A DNA stretch of 64,000 nt from Bombyx mori (taxonomy: Eukaryota > Arthropoda > Insecta > Lepidoptera > Bombycidae): the NCBI RefSeq assembly GCF_030269925.1, contig NC_085124.1, positions 15,872,001 through 15,936,000 of the forward strand, in the 5' to 3' direction. The notes beneath the pieces are model-generated. The model was given only the letters and a program-made list of their open reading frames with translations. It had not been told where the DNA came from and ran no database searches. The translations under genes and the position numbers were made by a program. Positions 17,710 through 27,969 of the stretch are shown in pieces (positions within the stretch are counted from its first letter, which is position 1; the number at the start of each line of letters is the position of its first letter).

Positions 17710-20700
17710 TGGGTTGTGTCCATCGCTTCCTTCAAAGTAATTTGAACCACTCCGCCAGGGCACAGGATCTCCTCGTCCACACCATGGCGGAGTGGTCAAT
17801 CGACGTCGCTGTCGCCGCGGAGCCGTACTTCGTCCCCACTGACCAGGACTGCTGGATCGGGGACGTCGACGGCTCCGTGGCCATCGTACTGAGACAGTCC
17901 GCGGCGTTACCCCCCTTGGATATGGTGGCCAGGGGACCCGGGTACGTCGCGGCTAGGATCGACGGGACCGTCGTGATCGGGGCGTACTTTTCTCCGAACA
18001 GGAGCCTCGCCGAGTTCGAGCGGTTTCTGGGCGGGCTCGAGGCGCTTTTACACCGCCTCGGGTCCCGCCCTGTCATCGTCGCGGGGGACTTCAATGCCAA
18101 GTGCACGGCTTGGGGTTCCCCCCGCACGGATGCGCGAGGCGAGGCCCTTTCGGAGTGGGCGATCGCGACCGGCCTCTGTCTCCTAAACAGAGGCACGGTC
18201 GCGACTTGCGTGCGGTGGAACGGGGAATCTCACGTGGACGTGACGTTCGCGTCCCCGTCCGCCGTGCGCCGCACCCGCGGCTGGCGCGTACTCGAGGGGG
18301 CGGAGACGCTCTCGGACCACAGATACGTCCGATTCGAGCTCTCCGCCTCCTCCTTGTCGTCGTCGTCAGCCGCGGGCGCCCGCGGCGAGGAGGAGCTCCC
18401 GCAAGGTGCGCCCCGTTCGTTCCCCAGGTGGGCCTTGAAACGGATGAACAAGGAGTTGCTGATGGAGGCGGCCGCTGTTGCTGCGTGGGCGCCAAAACCC
18501 GCGCGGCTCGCGGACGTGGATGCGGAGGTCGACTGGTTCCGGGGCACCATGGCAAACATTTGTGATGCCGCCATGCCCCGGGTCGGCCCCCGAGCACCAC
18601 GTGGGGGTGCGTTCTGGTGGTCGCCCGAGATCGCAAGACTCCGCGAGGAGTGCGTGAGGGCGCGCCGCCGGAGCGCACGCCACCGCCGCCGCCGTCGTCG
18701 CGACGCTGCGTTCGCGGAGACGGCGGCCCAGCTGCACGCTGACTGTCGTCAAAAGCAGACGGCGCTGCAGCTGGCCATCGGCGAGGCCAAGAAGCAGAGC
18801 ATGAAGACTCTCCTGGAGTCGCTCGACGAAGATCCCTGGGGGCGCCCATACAAGATGGTTCGCAGGAAACTGCAACCGTGGGCGCTCCCGGTGACCGAGC
18901 GGCTCCAGCCTCGGCAGCTGCGGGAAATTGTTGCGGCACTGTTCCCGCCGGCAGCGGGGGGGGACTTTGAGCCCCCCCAGATGGACGCCACGTGGGGCAC
19001 GCCGCCGCGTCGCCCCAGCGTTCCCGCTGCCGAGGAGCCCCCTCCCCCTATCACGGGGGCGGAGATCCATGCGGCCGTGTCCAGGATGAGAGCGAAGGAC
19101 GCGGCCCCCGGCCCTGACGGTGTTCACGGCCGGGTCTGGAGCTTGGCCTTCGAGGCCCTAGGGGACCGGCTCGGGGGGCTTTTCGAAGCGTGCCTCGAGT
19201 CGGGACGGTTCCCGTCGAAATGGAAGACGGGCAGACTGGTCCTTCTGCGGAAGGACGGGCGCCCCGCGGACTCACCCGCGGGCTATCGCCCCATCGTGTT
19301 GCTGGACGAAGCGGGCAAGATGCTCGAGAGGATCGTCGCGGCCCGCATCGTCCGGCACCTGACCGAGACGGGTCCCGATCTCTCGGCGGAACAATACGGC
19401 TTCAGAGAGGGCCGCTCGACGATCGACGCGATACTGCGCGTGCGGGCCCTCTCCGACGAAGCCGTATCCCGGGGCGGGGTGGCGATGGCGTTATCCTTAG
19501 ATGTAAGGAACGCCTTCAACACCCTGCCCTGGTCGGTGATCGCGGGGGCGCTGGAGTATCACGGCGTCCCCGCATACCTCCGCCGACTGATCGGCTCCTA
19601 CCTCGAGGGCAGGTCGATCCAGTGCATCGGACACGGTGGGGCGATGTTCCGCTTCCCCGTCGAGCGCGGTGTTCCGCAGGGGTCTGTCCTGGGCCCCCTG
19701 CTGTGGAACATCGGCTACGACTGGGTCCTGCGGGGCGTCATTCGGGGTCCCCTCCCCGGGCTGAGCGTAATATGTTACGCCGACGACACGTTGGTCGTGG
19801 CTCCGGGGAGGGACTACCGGGAGTCTGCCCGTCTGGCGTGCGCAGGCGTGGCACACGTCGTCACAAGGATCCGACGGCTGGGACTCGAGGTGGCGCTCGA
19901 CAAAACCCAGGCCCTGTTGTTTCACGGGCCGGGACGAGCGCCGCCTCTGGGTGCCCACCTCGTGATCGGAGGCGTCCGCGTCGGGGTCGGGGTGACCGGT
20001 CTTCGGTACCTCGGCCTCGAACTGGACGGTCGGTGGAGCTTCCGCGCTCACTTCGAAAAATTGGGCCCTCGGCTGATGGCGACAGCCGGCTCTCTGAGCC
20101 GGCTCCTTCCAAACGTCGGGGGTCCCGATCAGGTGGCGCGCCGCCTCTACATGGGGGTGGTGCGGTCGATGGCACTATACGGTGCTCCCGTATGGTGCCA
20201 CGCCCTGACCCGCGAGAACGTCGCGGCGCTGCGACGTCCGCAGCGCGCGATCGCGGTCAGGGCGATCCGAGGATACCGCACCGTCTCCTTCGAGGCGGCG
20301 TGCTTGCTCGCCGGGGCGCCACCCTGGGACCTGGAGGCGGAGGCGCTCGCTGCCGATTACCGGTGGCGTAGCGACCTCCGCTCTAGGGGGGAAGGGCGCC
20401 CCGGCGAAGGAGTAGTTCGAGCGCGGAGGCTCCAATCTCGGCGGTCCGTGCTGGAGGCGTGGTCTCGCCGCTTGGCGGACCCGTCGGCCGGCCTCCGTAC
20501 CGTCGAGGCGGTCCGTCCGGTCCTCGCGGACTGGGTGGGCCGCGACCGCGGATGCCTCACCTTCCGGCTGACGCAAATGTTGACCGGCCATGGTTGTTTT
20601 GGCCGGTACTTGCACAAGATAGCCGGAAGGGAACCGACGGCGCAGTGCCATCACTGCGCGGACCGCGACGAGGATGACACAGCGGAACACACGCTGGCGC

Positions 20701-20957
20701 GTTGCTCTGGATTCGACGAGCAACGCGCTGCCCTCGTCGCGGTCATTGGAGAGGACCTCTCGCTGTCGCGCGTCGTGGCTACGATGCTCGGCAGCGATGC
20801 GTCCTGGAAGGCGATGCTCGACTTCTGCGAGTCCACCATCTCGCAGAAGGAGGCGGCGGAGCGAGAGAGGGAGAGCTCTTCCCTTTCCGCACCGATCCGT
20901 CGCCGTCGAGCCGGGGGCCGGAGGCGGGAATACGCCCGTACGTCCCGGCCCCTGTAG
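17709..20957 (+). CDS. ORF2: SART-A ORF2, endonuclease/reverse transcriptase
   Basis: 1082 residues. The ATG at 17709-17711 overlaps the ORF1 stop as TAATG, and the next residues (GCVHRFLQSNLNHSARAQ) match E8 and E14. APE-type endonuclease: LQSN, AEPYF, GDFNAK, VDVTF, LSDHR all present. Reverse transcriptase: motif A LSLDVRNAFNTLPW, motif B GVPQGSVLGPLLWN, motif C CYADDT, then LRYLGLELDGRW. The C-terminal CHHC...HTLARC is typical of the R1 clade. No RNase H domain is visible. No inactivating change seen. Confidence 0.94.
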   Translation: MGCVHRFLQSNLNHSARAQDLLVHTMAEWSIDVAVAAEPYFVPTDQDCWIGDVDGSVAIVLRQSAALPPLDMVARGPGYVAARIDGTVVIGAYFSPNRSLAEFERFLGGLEALLHRLGSRPVIVAGDFNAKCTAWGSPRTDARGEALSEWAIATGLCLLNRGTVATCVRWNGESHVDVTFASPSAVRRTRGWRVLEGAETLSDHRYVRFELSASSLSSSSAAGARGEEELPQGAPRSFPRWALKRMNKELLMEAAAVAAWAPKPARLADVDAEVDWFRGTMANICDAAMPRVGPRAPRGGAFWWSPEIARLREECVRARRRSARHRRRRRRDAAFAETAAQLHADCRQKQTALQLAIGEAKKQSMKTLLESLDEDPWGRPYKMVRRKLQPWALPVTERLQPRQLREIVAALFPPAAGGDFEPPQMDATWGTPPRRPSVPAAEEPPPPITGAEIHAAVSRMRAKDAAPGPDGVHGRVWSLAFEALGDRLGGLFEACLESGRFPSKWKTGRLVLLRKDGRPADSPAGYRPIVLLDEAGKMLERIVAARIVRHLTETGPDLSAEQYGFREGRSTIDAILRVRALSDEAVSRGGVAMALSLDVRNAFNTLPWSVIAGALEYHGVPAYLRRLIGSYLEGRSIQCIGHGGAMFRFPVERGVPQGSVLGPLLWNIGYDWVLRGVIRGPLPGLSVICYADDTLVVAPGRDYRESARLACAGVAHVVTRIRRLGLEVALDKTQALLFHGPGRAPPLGAHLVIGGVRVGVGVTGLRYLGLELDGRWSFRAHFEKLGPRLMATAGSLSRLLPNVGGPDQVARRLYMGVVRSMALYGAPVWCHALTRENVAALRRPQRAIAVRAIRGYRTVSFEAACLLAGAPPWDLEAEALAADYRWRSDLRSRGEGRPGEGVVRARRLQSRRSVLEAWSRRLADPSAGLRTVEAVRPVLADWVGRDRGCLTFRLTQMLTGHGCFGRYLHKIAGREPTAQCHHCADRDEDDTAEHTLARCSGFDEQRAALVAVIGEDLSLSRVVATMLGSDASWKAMLDFCESTISQKEAAERERESSSLSAPIRRRRAGGRRREYARTSRPL

Positions 20958-21471
20958 GTGGCGGTCTCCCCCCGGTGAAGGTCAAGGGGCGACCTGAGGG
21001 GGTGAGGCCGCGCGGCGCGCTACCAGCACTCTAGCGCGCTGCCGTGGAGTGAATAGAGCGACCGGTCGACGGTGTATCGCGTCCCGACCCGGCAGGCTGG
21101 TTCTGGTCCAGCGGGGTATTCCGGGACACCAGCGGCACCGTCTGGGCGGCCCGACGGGCTGCCGTACCGAGACGGCCGACGTTTCAGAGCCTTCGATTCG
21201 CCTCGAAGGCTCCGTCGGCTGGGCGTCCTTGGGGTGAGCCGCGCCGTCTGGTTGTAGTGTTGACCGCGGTAGCCCCCCTACCTCATCCGGGTTCTGACCT
21301 CGGAGGGGATCGGACGTCGGGTGTAAGAGTGCAGAGGAGTCGTTTAGTGGGTGGGCTCTAAAATCCTTGGGCCCGCGGTCTGCTCACAACACCATGCAGA
21401 TCGTTGAGTCTCACATACCCCGCGCGCCCCATTTGCGCGGGGACCTCGTAGGAGGTTCGGCCCTCTACCCG

Positions 21472-21501
<30 letters not shown>

Positions 21502-21503
<2 letters not shown>

Positions 21504-21515
21504 TTCCCGGGACCT
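21502..21515 (+). repeat. single GGTT plus 10-bp tag between E7 and E8
   Basis: Only GGTTCCCGGGACCT separates the poly(A) of E7 from the E8 start CCCGAGGG. It is identical to 14424-14437 (left of E7) and 30390-30403 (start of E10). Confidence 0.78.
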
Positions 21516-22354
21516 CCCGAGGGACCTGGGCGGGCCCCCCGGCGCGCACTCTGCGTGGCCGGGGGCTCCGTCTGTGGGGGAGTTTTGCTGGACTTCCACC
21601 GGGCGCGTCCGTAGGTGGCGGATAACGGGATCCTCTGGGAACAGTCCCACTCCCAGGGGTATCGTCCGATCTTTTTCGTTGCAAGGATTCTTAGGTGTTA
21701 GGGAGGTAGGTTAGGTGTAGGTGTAGGATAGCCTAGTTAGGCTTTGCAACGAAAGAGATCGGATGACGCGGACCAAAACCAGCAGGGGGAGTTGCGGGCT
21801 CTCCACGCCCTTCACTCGCTGAAGGGTGTTCCTCCTGGAGACGCTCGGGCTCCCTCTCTTTTCCCCTTTCTTCCCCCTTTTTGTTTTCTTCGGGTCACGT
21901 CCGACCCGTTTCGGACGTAACCCATGGGAGATGGTGGGCCACTTTTGGCCTGCCTTTCGATGGAGAAGTGAGCCGGCGTTGCTTACGCATCTTCCGGCCA
22001 CTGGTCGCCATGTCCCCGGCTTCGGCTACAGGGGCACGCCCTCCAGAGGGGGGTACCGGTATACCGGCGTGGCTTCGTCGTCGTTGCTCGTTTGAGCGTC
22101 GGGCGGTGGTCTGCCGTGTTGCTCGTTGCACTCGGCGGGCCGCCGGCCAACCCGTAATCCTCACCGCGTGGGGGACGGGGGCCGCTGCCGCGAGGCACGG
22201 GGCCGCGAGGACGTAAACCTCTTTAAAAAATGCCCCAATCCTAAGCTCTGGTGCCCGGTGATGGGATGAATGGCTGGAGGGAGTCCAGTCCCGAGGGTAC
22301 CAACCAGACCCCAGGGGACCGACCCCTGGTTAATAAAAAAGGACAAATGGAATA

Positions 22355-24721
22355 ATGGCAACAGTTAAAGAATTATTACCCCAGGAGGGTACCTCCCGTT
22401 CTGCGGGGGGAGAATCCCTCCGTGCGGTCGAGCGATCGGCCGCACGCTGCCCCACCGTTTCTGGGGGGGGCAAACTTTGTCAAGACGAAGGGGGCGACGG
22501 CACGGGTCGCGTAAGGGACAGAGTTCCCACCGTGCTACTGGAGCGCTGCGACAGCCTGATTTCCCTGCACTCGGCGCGAAGCTCCGCGAGGGGCGACGCG
22601 TCCAGTGGAAGGGAGACTCCGGCGCTGTTCGCCGATAGTGTTCGGCAACGGACTCGGCGGAAGCGGAAGTCGGCTCGACGGCCGGCGTCCTCCGCTCCGT
22701 CTGACTCCTCGGAGGGTGAGCCTGCCAGCGCCAAATATATGGCGTTGGCGGAAGGGCCGGCGACTGCTGCGGCGTCGCCCGCCACAGGATTTGACTTTAA
22801 CAAGCCATCGTCTTGCGGACTGGACGCTGCCTCTTTGGCGCAGTCTAGGGCCGCCTGCCGTGAGGCAAAAAATAATAGGAAACTAGAAGAGATCGAGCGC
22901 CTACAGCGATCCCTAACGCTGGTGGGTCCCTCTGACCCCCTCCGATCATGTAAAATAGCCGGAAAAATTGTTGAGACCATTGCGGCCAAGTCGACTGCAG
23001 GCCTCAAGGGCTCAGAAGTGTCGGCCATGAAATCTGCGGCCGCCACACTGGAGGAAAGGCTGCAGGACGTCGTGGACCGCACCACGACGACGGAGACGGC
23101 GGGCTTGCGGCAGGAAGTGGCTCTGCTGCACACCCGCCTTGAGCAAGTGTCGACTGAGAATGCCCATCTTCAGTCGGAGAATGGGCAACTTAGAGTGGAC
23201 ATGGCCGAGTTGCGAACGATGGTTGCCGACCTCATCGAGCGGCAACGCAGCTCGGCCCCTGTCCCTCCTCCGCCCGAAGTGGAAGGCCTCAGCGAGGTCG
23301 AAGAGTTGAGGCGGCAGCTCCTTATACAGGAGGCGCGCCGCTCCAAGGTGGAGCGTGCGCGGCCGCCCCTCGCCCATGAGGCGAAAGGCAGTGCGCCTGT
23401 GCCGGCGCCCCGCAGGCGGGTGCAGCCCGCTGTAAAAACATACAGCGGGAAGAAAGCAACACCCGCGCGAGCTCCCGCTGCGGCTGCACCTATACCCGCG
23501 GCTGCGGGGGTGCCGGCACCCACGGCCCCTGCAAGAAAACCGGCGTCCGCTCCTGCTCCGCCCCAGCCTGTGAAGGCAGGGCCTGGCAGGAGCCGAAATA
23601 AGAAGAAGGGGGGCGTCAACGCCGCCAAACCGGCACCGACTCCCCAGCCCCGCCCACTGCCCCCCGCCCCGGCCAACATGAATGAGGCCTGGACGACGGT
23701 GGTGCGGCGAGGGCCCAAAAAGGTTGCGGCGCCTGTCGCGCCGCGCCCCAAGCCCGCCCCTGCGGCTGCCGCTCCCCGCCAAGAGGGTCGAGCGGAGCCG
23801 AGGGGCCGAAACGGACGAAGGAGGCCGCGCGCCCCGCGGTCGGCTGCAGTGGTAGTGGAGCTGCTGCCGGCCGGCAAAGAAAAGGGCATCACCTACCACG
23901 AGGTGATGACCCAGGCGCGCGGCGGCGTGAATGTGGACGCCCTCGGCGTGGAGGGGGGCATCAAGGTCCGGCAGACGGCCAACGGGGCCCGTCTCATAGA
24001 GTGCCCCGGCCCGAACACCAACGCCGCGGCAGAAAAATTGGCGGCCCGGCTGAGGGAGATTCTGCCGGACCCCGAGGTGGTGCGCATCGCGCGGCCCGTG
24101 AAGATGGGAGAAGTCAAAATCACGGGCCTCGACGAGTGCGCAACTAAGGAGGAGGTCGCCGCGGCCATCGCTTCGCAGGGCAACTGCGCCCTCGCCGACG
24201 TCAAAGTCGGAGAGCTCCGGGTGACATATTCCGGAACCCGGACGGCGTGGGCGCGTTGCCCGATTGCAACGGCGACCCTCCTGGCCACCCCTCCACAGGG
24301 GCGGCCTTCCGACAGCCCAGGAAGGCTGCGCGTGGGCTGGGTAGTGGCCCACGTGCAGCTGCAGGATGCCAGGCCGTGGCGCTGTCTTCGGTGCTTCGGC
24401 ACCGGCCACGGCCTCGCCAAGTGCCCCTCGACCGTGGACCGCAGCGGCTTGTGTTTCCGCTGCGGCCAACCGGGGCACAAGGCAGCCTCCTGCACCACAG
24501 CCGCGCCGCACTGCGTCTTGTGCGACGCGGCCAAAAGGAAGGCCGACCACCGGGCCGGGGGCCCGGCGTGTAAATCCGCCCCCTCCTCTACAAAAACGAG
24601 GAGGGGCGGAAAGAAAAAGAAGCCGGCTGCAAAAAGGGCAGCCGGTGAGTCAGCTCCCGCCGCGGCACCAGAGCAGTCGCAAGGCGGGACAGACGAGGGA
24701 GCGATGGACGTAGCCCCGTAA
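22355..24721 (+). CDS. ORF1: SART-A ORF1, gag-like RNA-binding protein
   Basis: 788 residues, ATG at 22355 (MATVKELLPQEGTS) to TAA at 24719-24721. Basic stretch RTRRKRKSARRP near the N-terminus; coiled coil about residues 250-297; Pro/Ala-rich linker that differs strongly from E7 and E14; conserved gag domain; zinc knuckles at 677-690 (CLRCFGTGHGLAKC), 700-713 (CFRCGQPGHKAASC) and 720-739 (CVLC...H...C); basic tail. The first residues after Met vary between copies (ATVKEL, TSVRKV, AHVEKL) and then become identical at LPQEGTSR. A nucleic-acid-binding gag role is established for this family type. Confidence 0.93.
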   Translation: MATVKELLPQEGTSRSAGGESLRAVERSAARCPTVSGGGKLCQDEGGDGTGRVRDRVPTVLLERCDSLISLHSARSSARGDASSGRETPALFADSVRQRTRRKRKSARRPASSAPSDSSEGEPASAKYMALAEGPATAAASPATGFDFNKPSSCGLDAASLAQSRAACREAKNNRKLEEIERLQRSLTLVGPSDPLRSCKIAGKIVETIAAKSTAGLKGSEVSAMKSAAATLEERLQDVVDRTTTTETAGLRQEVALLHTRLEQVSTENAHLQSENGQLRVDMAELRTMVADLIERQRSSAPVPPPPEVEGLSEVEELRRQLLIQEARRSKVERARPPLAHEAKGSAPVPAPRRRVQPAVKTYSGKKATPARAPAAAAPIPAAAGVPAPTAPARKPASAPAPPQPVKAGPGRSRNKKKGGVNAAKPAPTPQPRPLPPAPANMNEAWTTVVRRGPKKVAAPVAPRPKPAPAAAAPRQEGRAEPRGRNGRRRPRAPRSAAVVVELLPAGKEKGITYHEVMTQARGGVNVDALGVEGGIKVRQTANGARLIECPGPNTNAAAEKLAARLREILPDPEVVRIARPVKMGEVKITGLDECATKEEVAAAIASQGNCALADVKVGELRVTYSGTRTAWARCPIATATLLATPPQGRPSDSPGRLRVGWVVAHVQLQDARPWRCLRCFGTGHGLAKCPSTVDRSGLCFRCGQPGHKAASCTTAAPHCVLCDAAKRKADHRAGGPACKSAPSSTKTRRGGKKKKPAAKRAAGESAPAAAPEQSQGGTDEGAMDVAP
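22422..22445 (+). other. conserved hairpin inside ORF1 coding start (SART-A)
   Basis: GTGCGGTCG (22422-22430) pairs with CGGCCGCAC (22437-22445), loop AGCGAT: 9 bp with one T-G pair. In SART1 the same hairpin (31341-31364; 40150-40173) has C-G at that place. It encodes RAVERSAAR-type residues, so RNA and protein constraints are superimposed. Confidence 0.65.
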
Positions 24722-27700
24722 TGGGTTGCGTCCATCGCTTCCTCCAAAGTAATTTGAACCACTCCGCCAGGGCACAGGATCTCCTCGTCCACACCATGGC
24801 GGAGTGGTCAATCGACGTCGCTGTCGCTGCGGAGCCGTACTTCGTCCCCACCGACCAGGACTGCTGGATGGGGGACGTCGACGGCTCCGTGGCCATTGTG
24901 TTGAGACAGTCCGCGGCGTTACCCCCCTTGGAAATGGTGGCCAGGGGACCCGGGTACGTCGCGGCTAGGATCGACGGGACCGTCGTGATCGGGGCGTACT
25001 TTTCTCCGAACAGGAGCCTCGCCGAGTTCGAGCGGTTTCTGGGCGGGCTCGAGGCGCTTTTACACCGCCTCGGGTCCCGCCCTGTCATCGTCGCGGGGGA
25101 CCTCAATGCCAAGTGCACGGCTTGGGGTTCCCCCCGCACGGATGCGCGAGGCGAGACCCTTTCGGAGTGGGCGATCGCGACCGGCCTCTGTCTTCTAAAC
25201 AGAGGTACGGTCGCGACTTGCGTGCGGTGGAATGGGGAATCTCACGTGGACGTGACGTTCGCGTCCCCGTCCGCCGTGCGCCGCACCCGCGGCTGGCGCG
25301 TACTCGAGGGGGCGGAGACGCTCTCGGACCACAGATACGTCCGATTCGAGCTCTCCGCCTCCTCCTTGTCGTCGTCGTCAGCCGCGGGCGCCCGCGGTGA
25401 GGAGGAGCTCCCGCAAGGTGTGCCCCGTTCGTTCCCCAGGTGGGCCTTGAAACGAATGAACAAGGAGTTGCTGATGGAGGCGGCCGCTGTTGCTGCGTGG
25501 GCGCCAAAACCCGCGCGGCTCGCGGACGTGGATGCGGAGGTCGACTGGTTCCGGGGCACCATGGCAAACATTTGTGATGCCGCCATGCCCCGGGTCGGCC
25601 CCCGAGCACCACGTGGGGGTGCGTTCTGGTGGTCGCCCGAGATCGCAAGACTCCGCGAGGAGTGCGTGAGGGCGCGCCGCCGGAGCGCACGCCACCGCCG
25701 CCGCCGTCGTCGCGACGCTGCGTTCGCGGAGACGGCGGCCCAGCTGCACGCTGACTGTCGTCAAAAGCAGACGGCGCTGCAGCTGGCCATTGGCGAGGCC
25801 AAGAAGCAGAGCATGAAGACTCTCCTGGAGTCGCTCGACGAAGATCCCTGGGGGCGCCCATACAAGATGGTTCGCAGGAAACTGCAGCCGTGGGCGCTCC
25901 CGGTGACCGAGCGGCTCCAGCCTCGGCAGCTGCGGGAAATTGTTACGGCACTCTTCCCGCCGGCAGCGGGGGGGGACTTTGAGCCCCCCCAGATGGACGC
26001 CACGTGGGGCACGCCTCCGCGTCGCCCCAGCGTTCCCGCTGCCGAGGAGCCCCCTCCCCCTATCACGGGGGCGGAGATCCATGCGGCCGTGTCCAGAATG
26101 AGAGCGAAGGACGCGGCCCCCGGCCCTGACGGCGTTCACGGCCGGGTCTGGAGCTTGGCCTTCGAGGCCCTAGGGGACCGGCTCGGGGGGCTTTTCGAAG
26201 CGTGCCTCGAGTCGGGACGGTTCCCGTCGAAATGGAAGACGGGCAGACTGGTCCTTCTGCGGAAGGACGGGCGCCCCGCGGACTCACCCGCGGGCTATCG
26301 CCCCATCGTGTTGCTGGACGAAGCGGGCAAGATGCTCGAGAGGATCGTCGCGGCCCGCATCGTCCGGCACCTGACCGAGACGGGTCCCGATCTTTCGGCG
26401 GAGCAGTACGGCTTCAGAGAGGGCCGCTCGACTATCGACGCAATTCTGCGCGTGCGGGCCCTCTCCGATGAGGCCGTATCCCGGGGCGGGGTGGCGATGG
26501 CGTTATCCTTAGATGTTAGGAACGCCTTCAACACCCTGCCCTGGTCGGTGATCGCGGGGGCGCTGGAGTATCACGGCGTCCCCGCATACCTCCGCCGACT
26601 GATCGGCTCCTACCTCGAGGGCAGGTCGATCCAGTGCATCGGACACGGTGGGGCGATGTACCGCTTCCCCGTCGAGCGCGGTGTTCCGCAGGGGTCCGTC
26701 CTGGGCCCCCTGCTGTGGAACATCGGCTACGACTGGGTCCTGCGGGGCGTCATTCGGGGACCCCTCCCCGGGCTCAGCGTAATTTGTTACGCTGACGACA
26801 CGTTGGTCGTAGCTCCGGGGAGGGACTACCGGGAGTCTGCCCGTCTGGCGTGCGCAGGCGTGGCACACGTCGTCACCAGGATCCGACGGTTGGGGCTCGA
26901 GGTGGCGCTCGACAAAACCCAGGCCCTGATGTTTCACGGGCCGGGACGAGCGCCGCCTGTGGGCGCCCACCTCGTGATCGGAGGCGTCCGCGTCGGGGTC
27001 GGGGTGACCGGTCTTCGGTACCTCGGCCTCGAACTGGACGGTCGGTGGAACTTCCGCGCTCACTTTGAGAAGTTGGGCCCTCGACTGATGGCGACGGCCG
27101 GCTCTCTGAGCCGGCTTCTTCCAAACGTCGGGGGTCCCGATCAGGTGGCGCGCCGCCTCTACATGGGGGTGGTGCGGTCGATGGCACTATACGGGGCTCC
27201 CGTATGGTGCCGCGCCCTGACCCGCAAGAACGTCGCGGCTCTGCGACGTCCGCAGCGTGCGATCGCGGTCAGGGCGATCCGAGGATACCGCACCGTCTCC
27301 TTCGAGGCGGCGTGCTTGCTCGCCGGGGCGCCACCCTGGGACCTGGAGGCGGAGGCGCTCGCTGCCGATTACAGGTGGCGTAGCGACCTCCGCTCTAGGG
27401 GGGAAGGGCGCCCCGGCGAAGGTGTAGTTCGAGCGCGGAGGCTCCACTCTCGGCGGTCCGTGCTGGAGGCGTGGTCTCGCCGCTTGGCGGACCCGTCGGC
27501 CGGCCTCCGAACCGTCGAGGCGGTCCGCCCGGTTCTCGCGGACTGGGTGGGCCGCGACCGCGGATGCCTCACCTTCCGGCTAACGCAGATGCTTACCGGC
27601 CATGGTTGTTTCGGCCGGTACTTGCACAAGATAGCCGGAAGGGAACCGACGGCGCAGTGCCACCACTGCGCGGACCGCGACGAGGAAGACACAGCGGAAC

Positions 27701-27969
27701 ACACGCTGGCGCGTTGCTCTGGATTCGACGAGCAACGCGCCGCCCTCGTCGCGGTCATTGGAGAGGACCTCTCGCTGCCGCGCGTCGTGGCTACGATGCT
27801 CGGCAGCGACGCGTCCTGGAAGGCGATGCTCGACTTCTGCGAGTCCACCATATCGCAGAAGGAGGCGGCGGAGCGAGAGAGGGAGAGCTCTTCCCTTTCC
27901 GCACCGATCCGTCGCCGTCGAGCCGGGGGCCGGAGGCGGGAATACGCCCGTACGTCCCGGCCCCTGTAG
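24721..27969 (+). CDS. ORF2: SART-A ORF2, endonuclease/reverse transcriptase
   Basis: 1082 residues, ATG at 24721 sharing its A with the ORF1 stop. Endonuclease residues visible: N11 in LQSN, E38 in AEPYF, D127 and N129 in GDLNA, D177 in VDVTF, and S202-D203-H204. Reverse transcriptase: motif A aspartate D598 (LSLDVRNAF), motif B PQGSVLGPLLWN, YADD at 690-693. C-terminal zinc ligands C980, C983, H994, C999, then a basic tail (RRRRAGGRRR). The TPRT enzyme acts at telomeric repeats in the nucleus. Translation is probably by termination-reinitiation at UAAUG. CRALTRKN replaces CHALTREN near residue 830, a private change. Confidence 0.95.
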   Translation: MGCVHRFLQSNLNHSARAQDLLVHTMAEWSIDVAVAAEPYFVPTDQDCWMGDVDGSVAIVLRQSAALPPLEMVARGPGYVAARIDGTVVIGAYFSPNRSLAEFERFLGGLEALLHRLGSRPVIVAGDLNAKCTAWGSPRTDARGETLSEWAIATGLCLLNRGTVATCVRWNGESHVDVTFASPSAVRRTRGWRVLEGAETLSDHRYVRFELSASSLSSSSAAGARGEEELPQGVPRSFPRWALKRMNKELLMEAAAVAAWAPKPARLADVDAEVDWFRGTMANICDAAMPRVGPRAPRGGAFWWSPEIARLREECVRARRRSARHRRRRRRDAAFAETAAQLHADCRQKQTALQLAIGEAKKQSMKTLLESLDEDPWGRPYKMVRRKLQPWALPVTERLQPRQLREIVTALFPPAAGGDFEPPQMDATWGTPPRRPSVPAAEEPPPPITGAEIHAAVSRMRAKDAAPGPDGVHGRVWSLAFEALGDRLGGLFEACLESGRFPSKWKTGRLVLLRKDGRPADSPAGYRPIVLLDEAGKMLERIVAARIVRHLTETGPDLSAEQYGFREGRSTIDAILRVRALSDEAVSRGGVAMALSLDVRNAFNTLPWSVIAGALEYHGVPAYLRRLIGSYLEGRSIQCIGHGGAMYRFPVERGVPQGSVLGPLLWNIGYDWVLRGVIRGPLPGLSVICYADDTLVVAPGRDYRESARLACAGVAHVVTRIRRLGLEVALDKTQALMFHGPGRAPPVGAHLVIGGVRVGVGVTGLRYLGLELDGRWNFRAHFEKLGPRLMATAGSLSRLLPNVGGPDQVARRLYMGVVRSMALYGAPVWCRALTRKNVAALRRPQRAIAVRAIRGYRTVSFEAACLLAGAPPWDLEAEALAADYRWRSDLRSRGEGRPGEGVVRARRLHSRRSVLEAWSRRLADPSAGLRTVEAVRPVLADWVGRDRGCLTFRLTQMLTGHGCFGRYLHKIAGREPTAQCHHCADRDEEDTAEHTLARCSGFDEQRAALVAVIGEDLSLPRVVATMLGSDASWKAMLDFCESTISQKEAAERERESSSLSAPIRRRRAGGRRREYARTSRPL

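Larger units (their letters stand above)
14438..21501 (+). mobile_element. E7: full-length SART-A retrotransposon
   Basis: 5' UTR (14438-15279), ORF1, UAAUG overlap (17707-17711), ORF2, 514-nt 3' UTR (20958-21471) and poly(A) of 30 (21472-21501). The 5' end CCCGAGGGACC matches the start of E14. Both frames are open, so it may be autonomous. It is separated from E8 by GGTT plus the 10-bp tag only. Confidence 0.95.
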
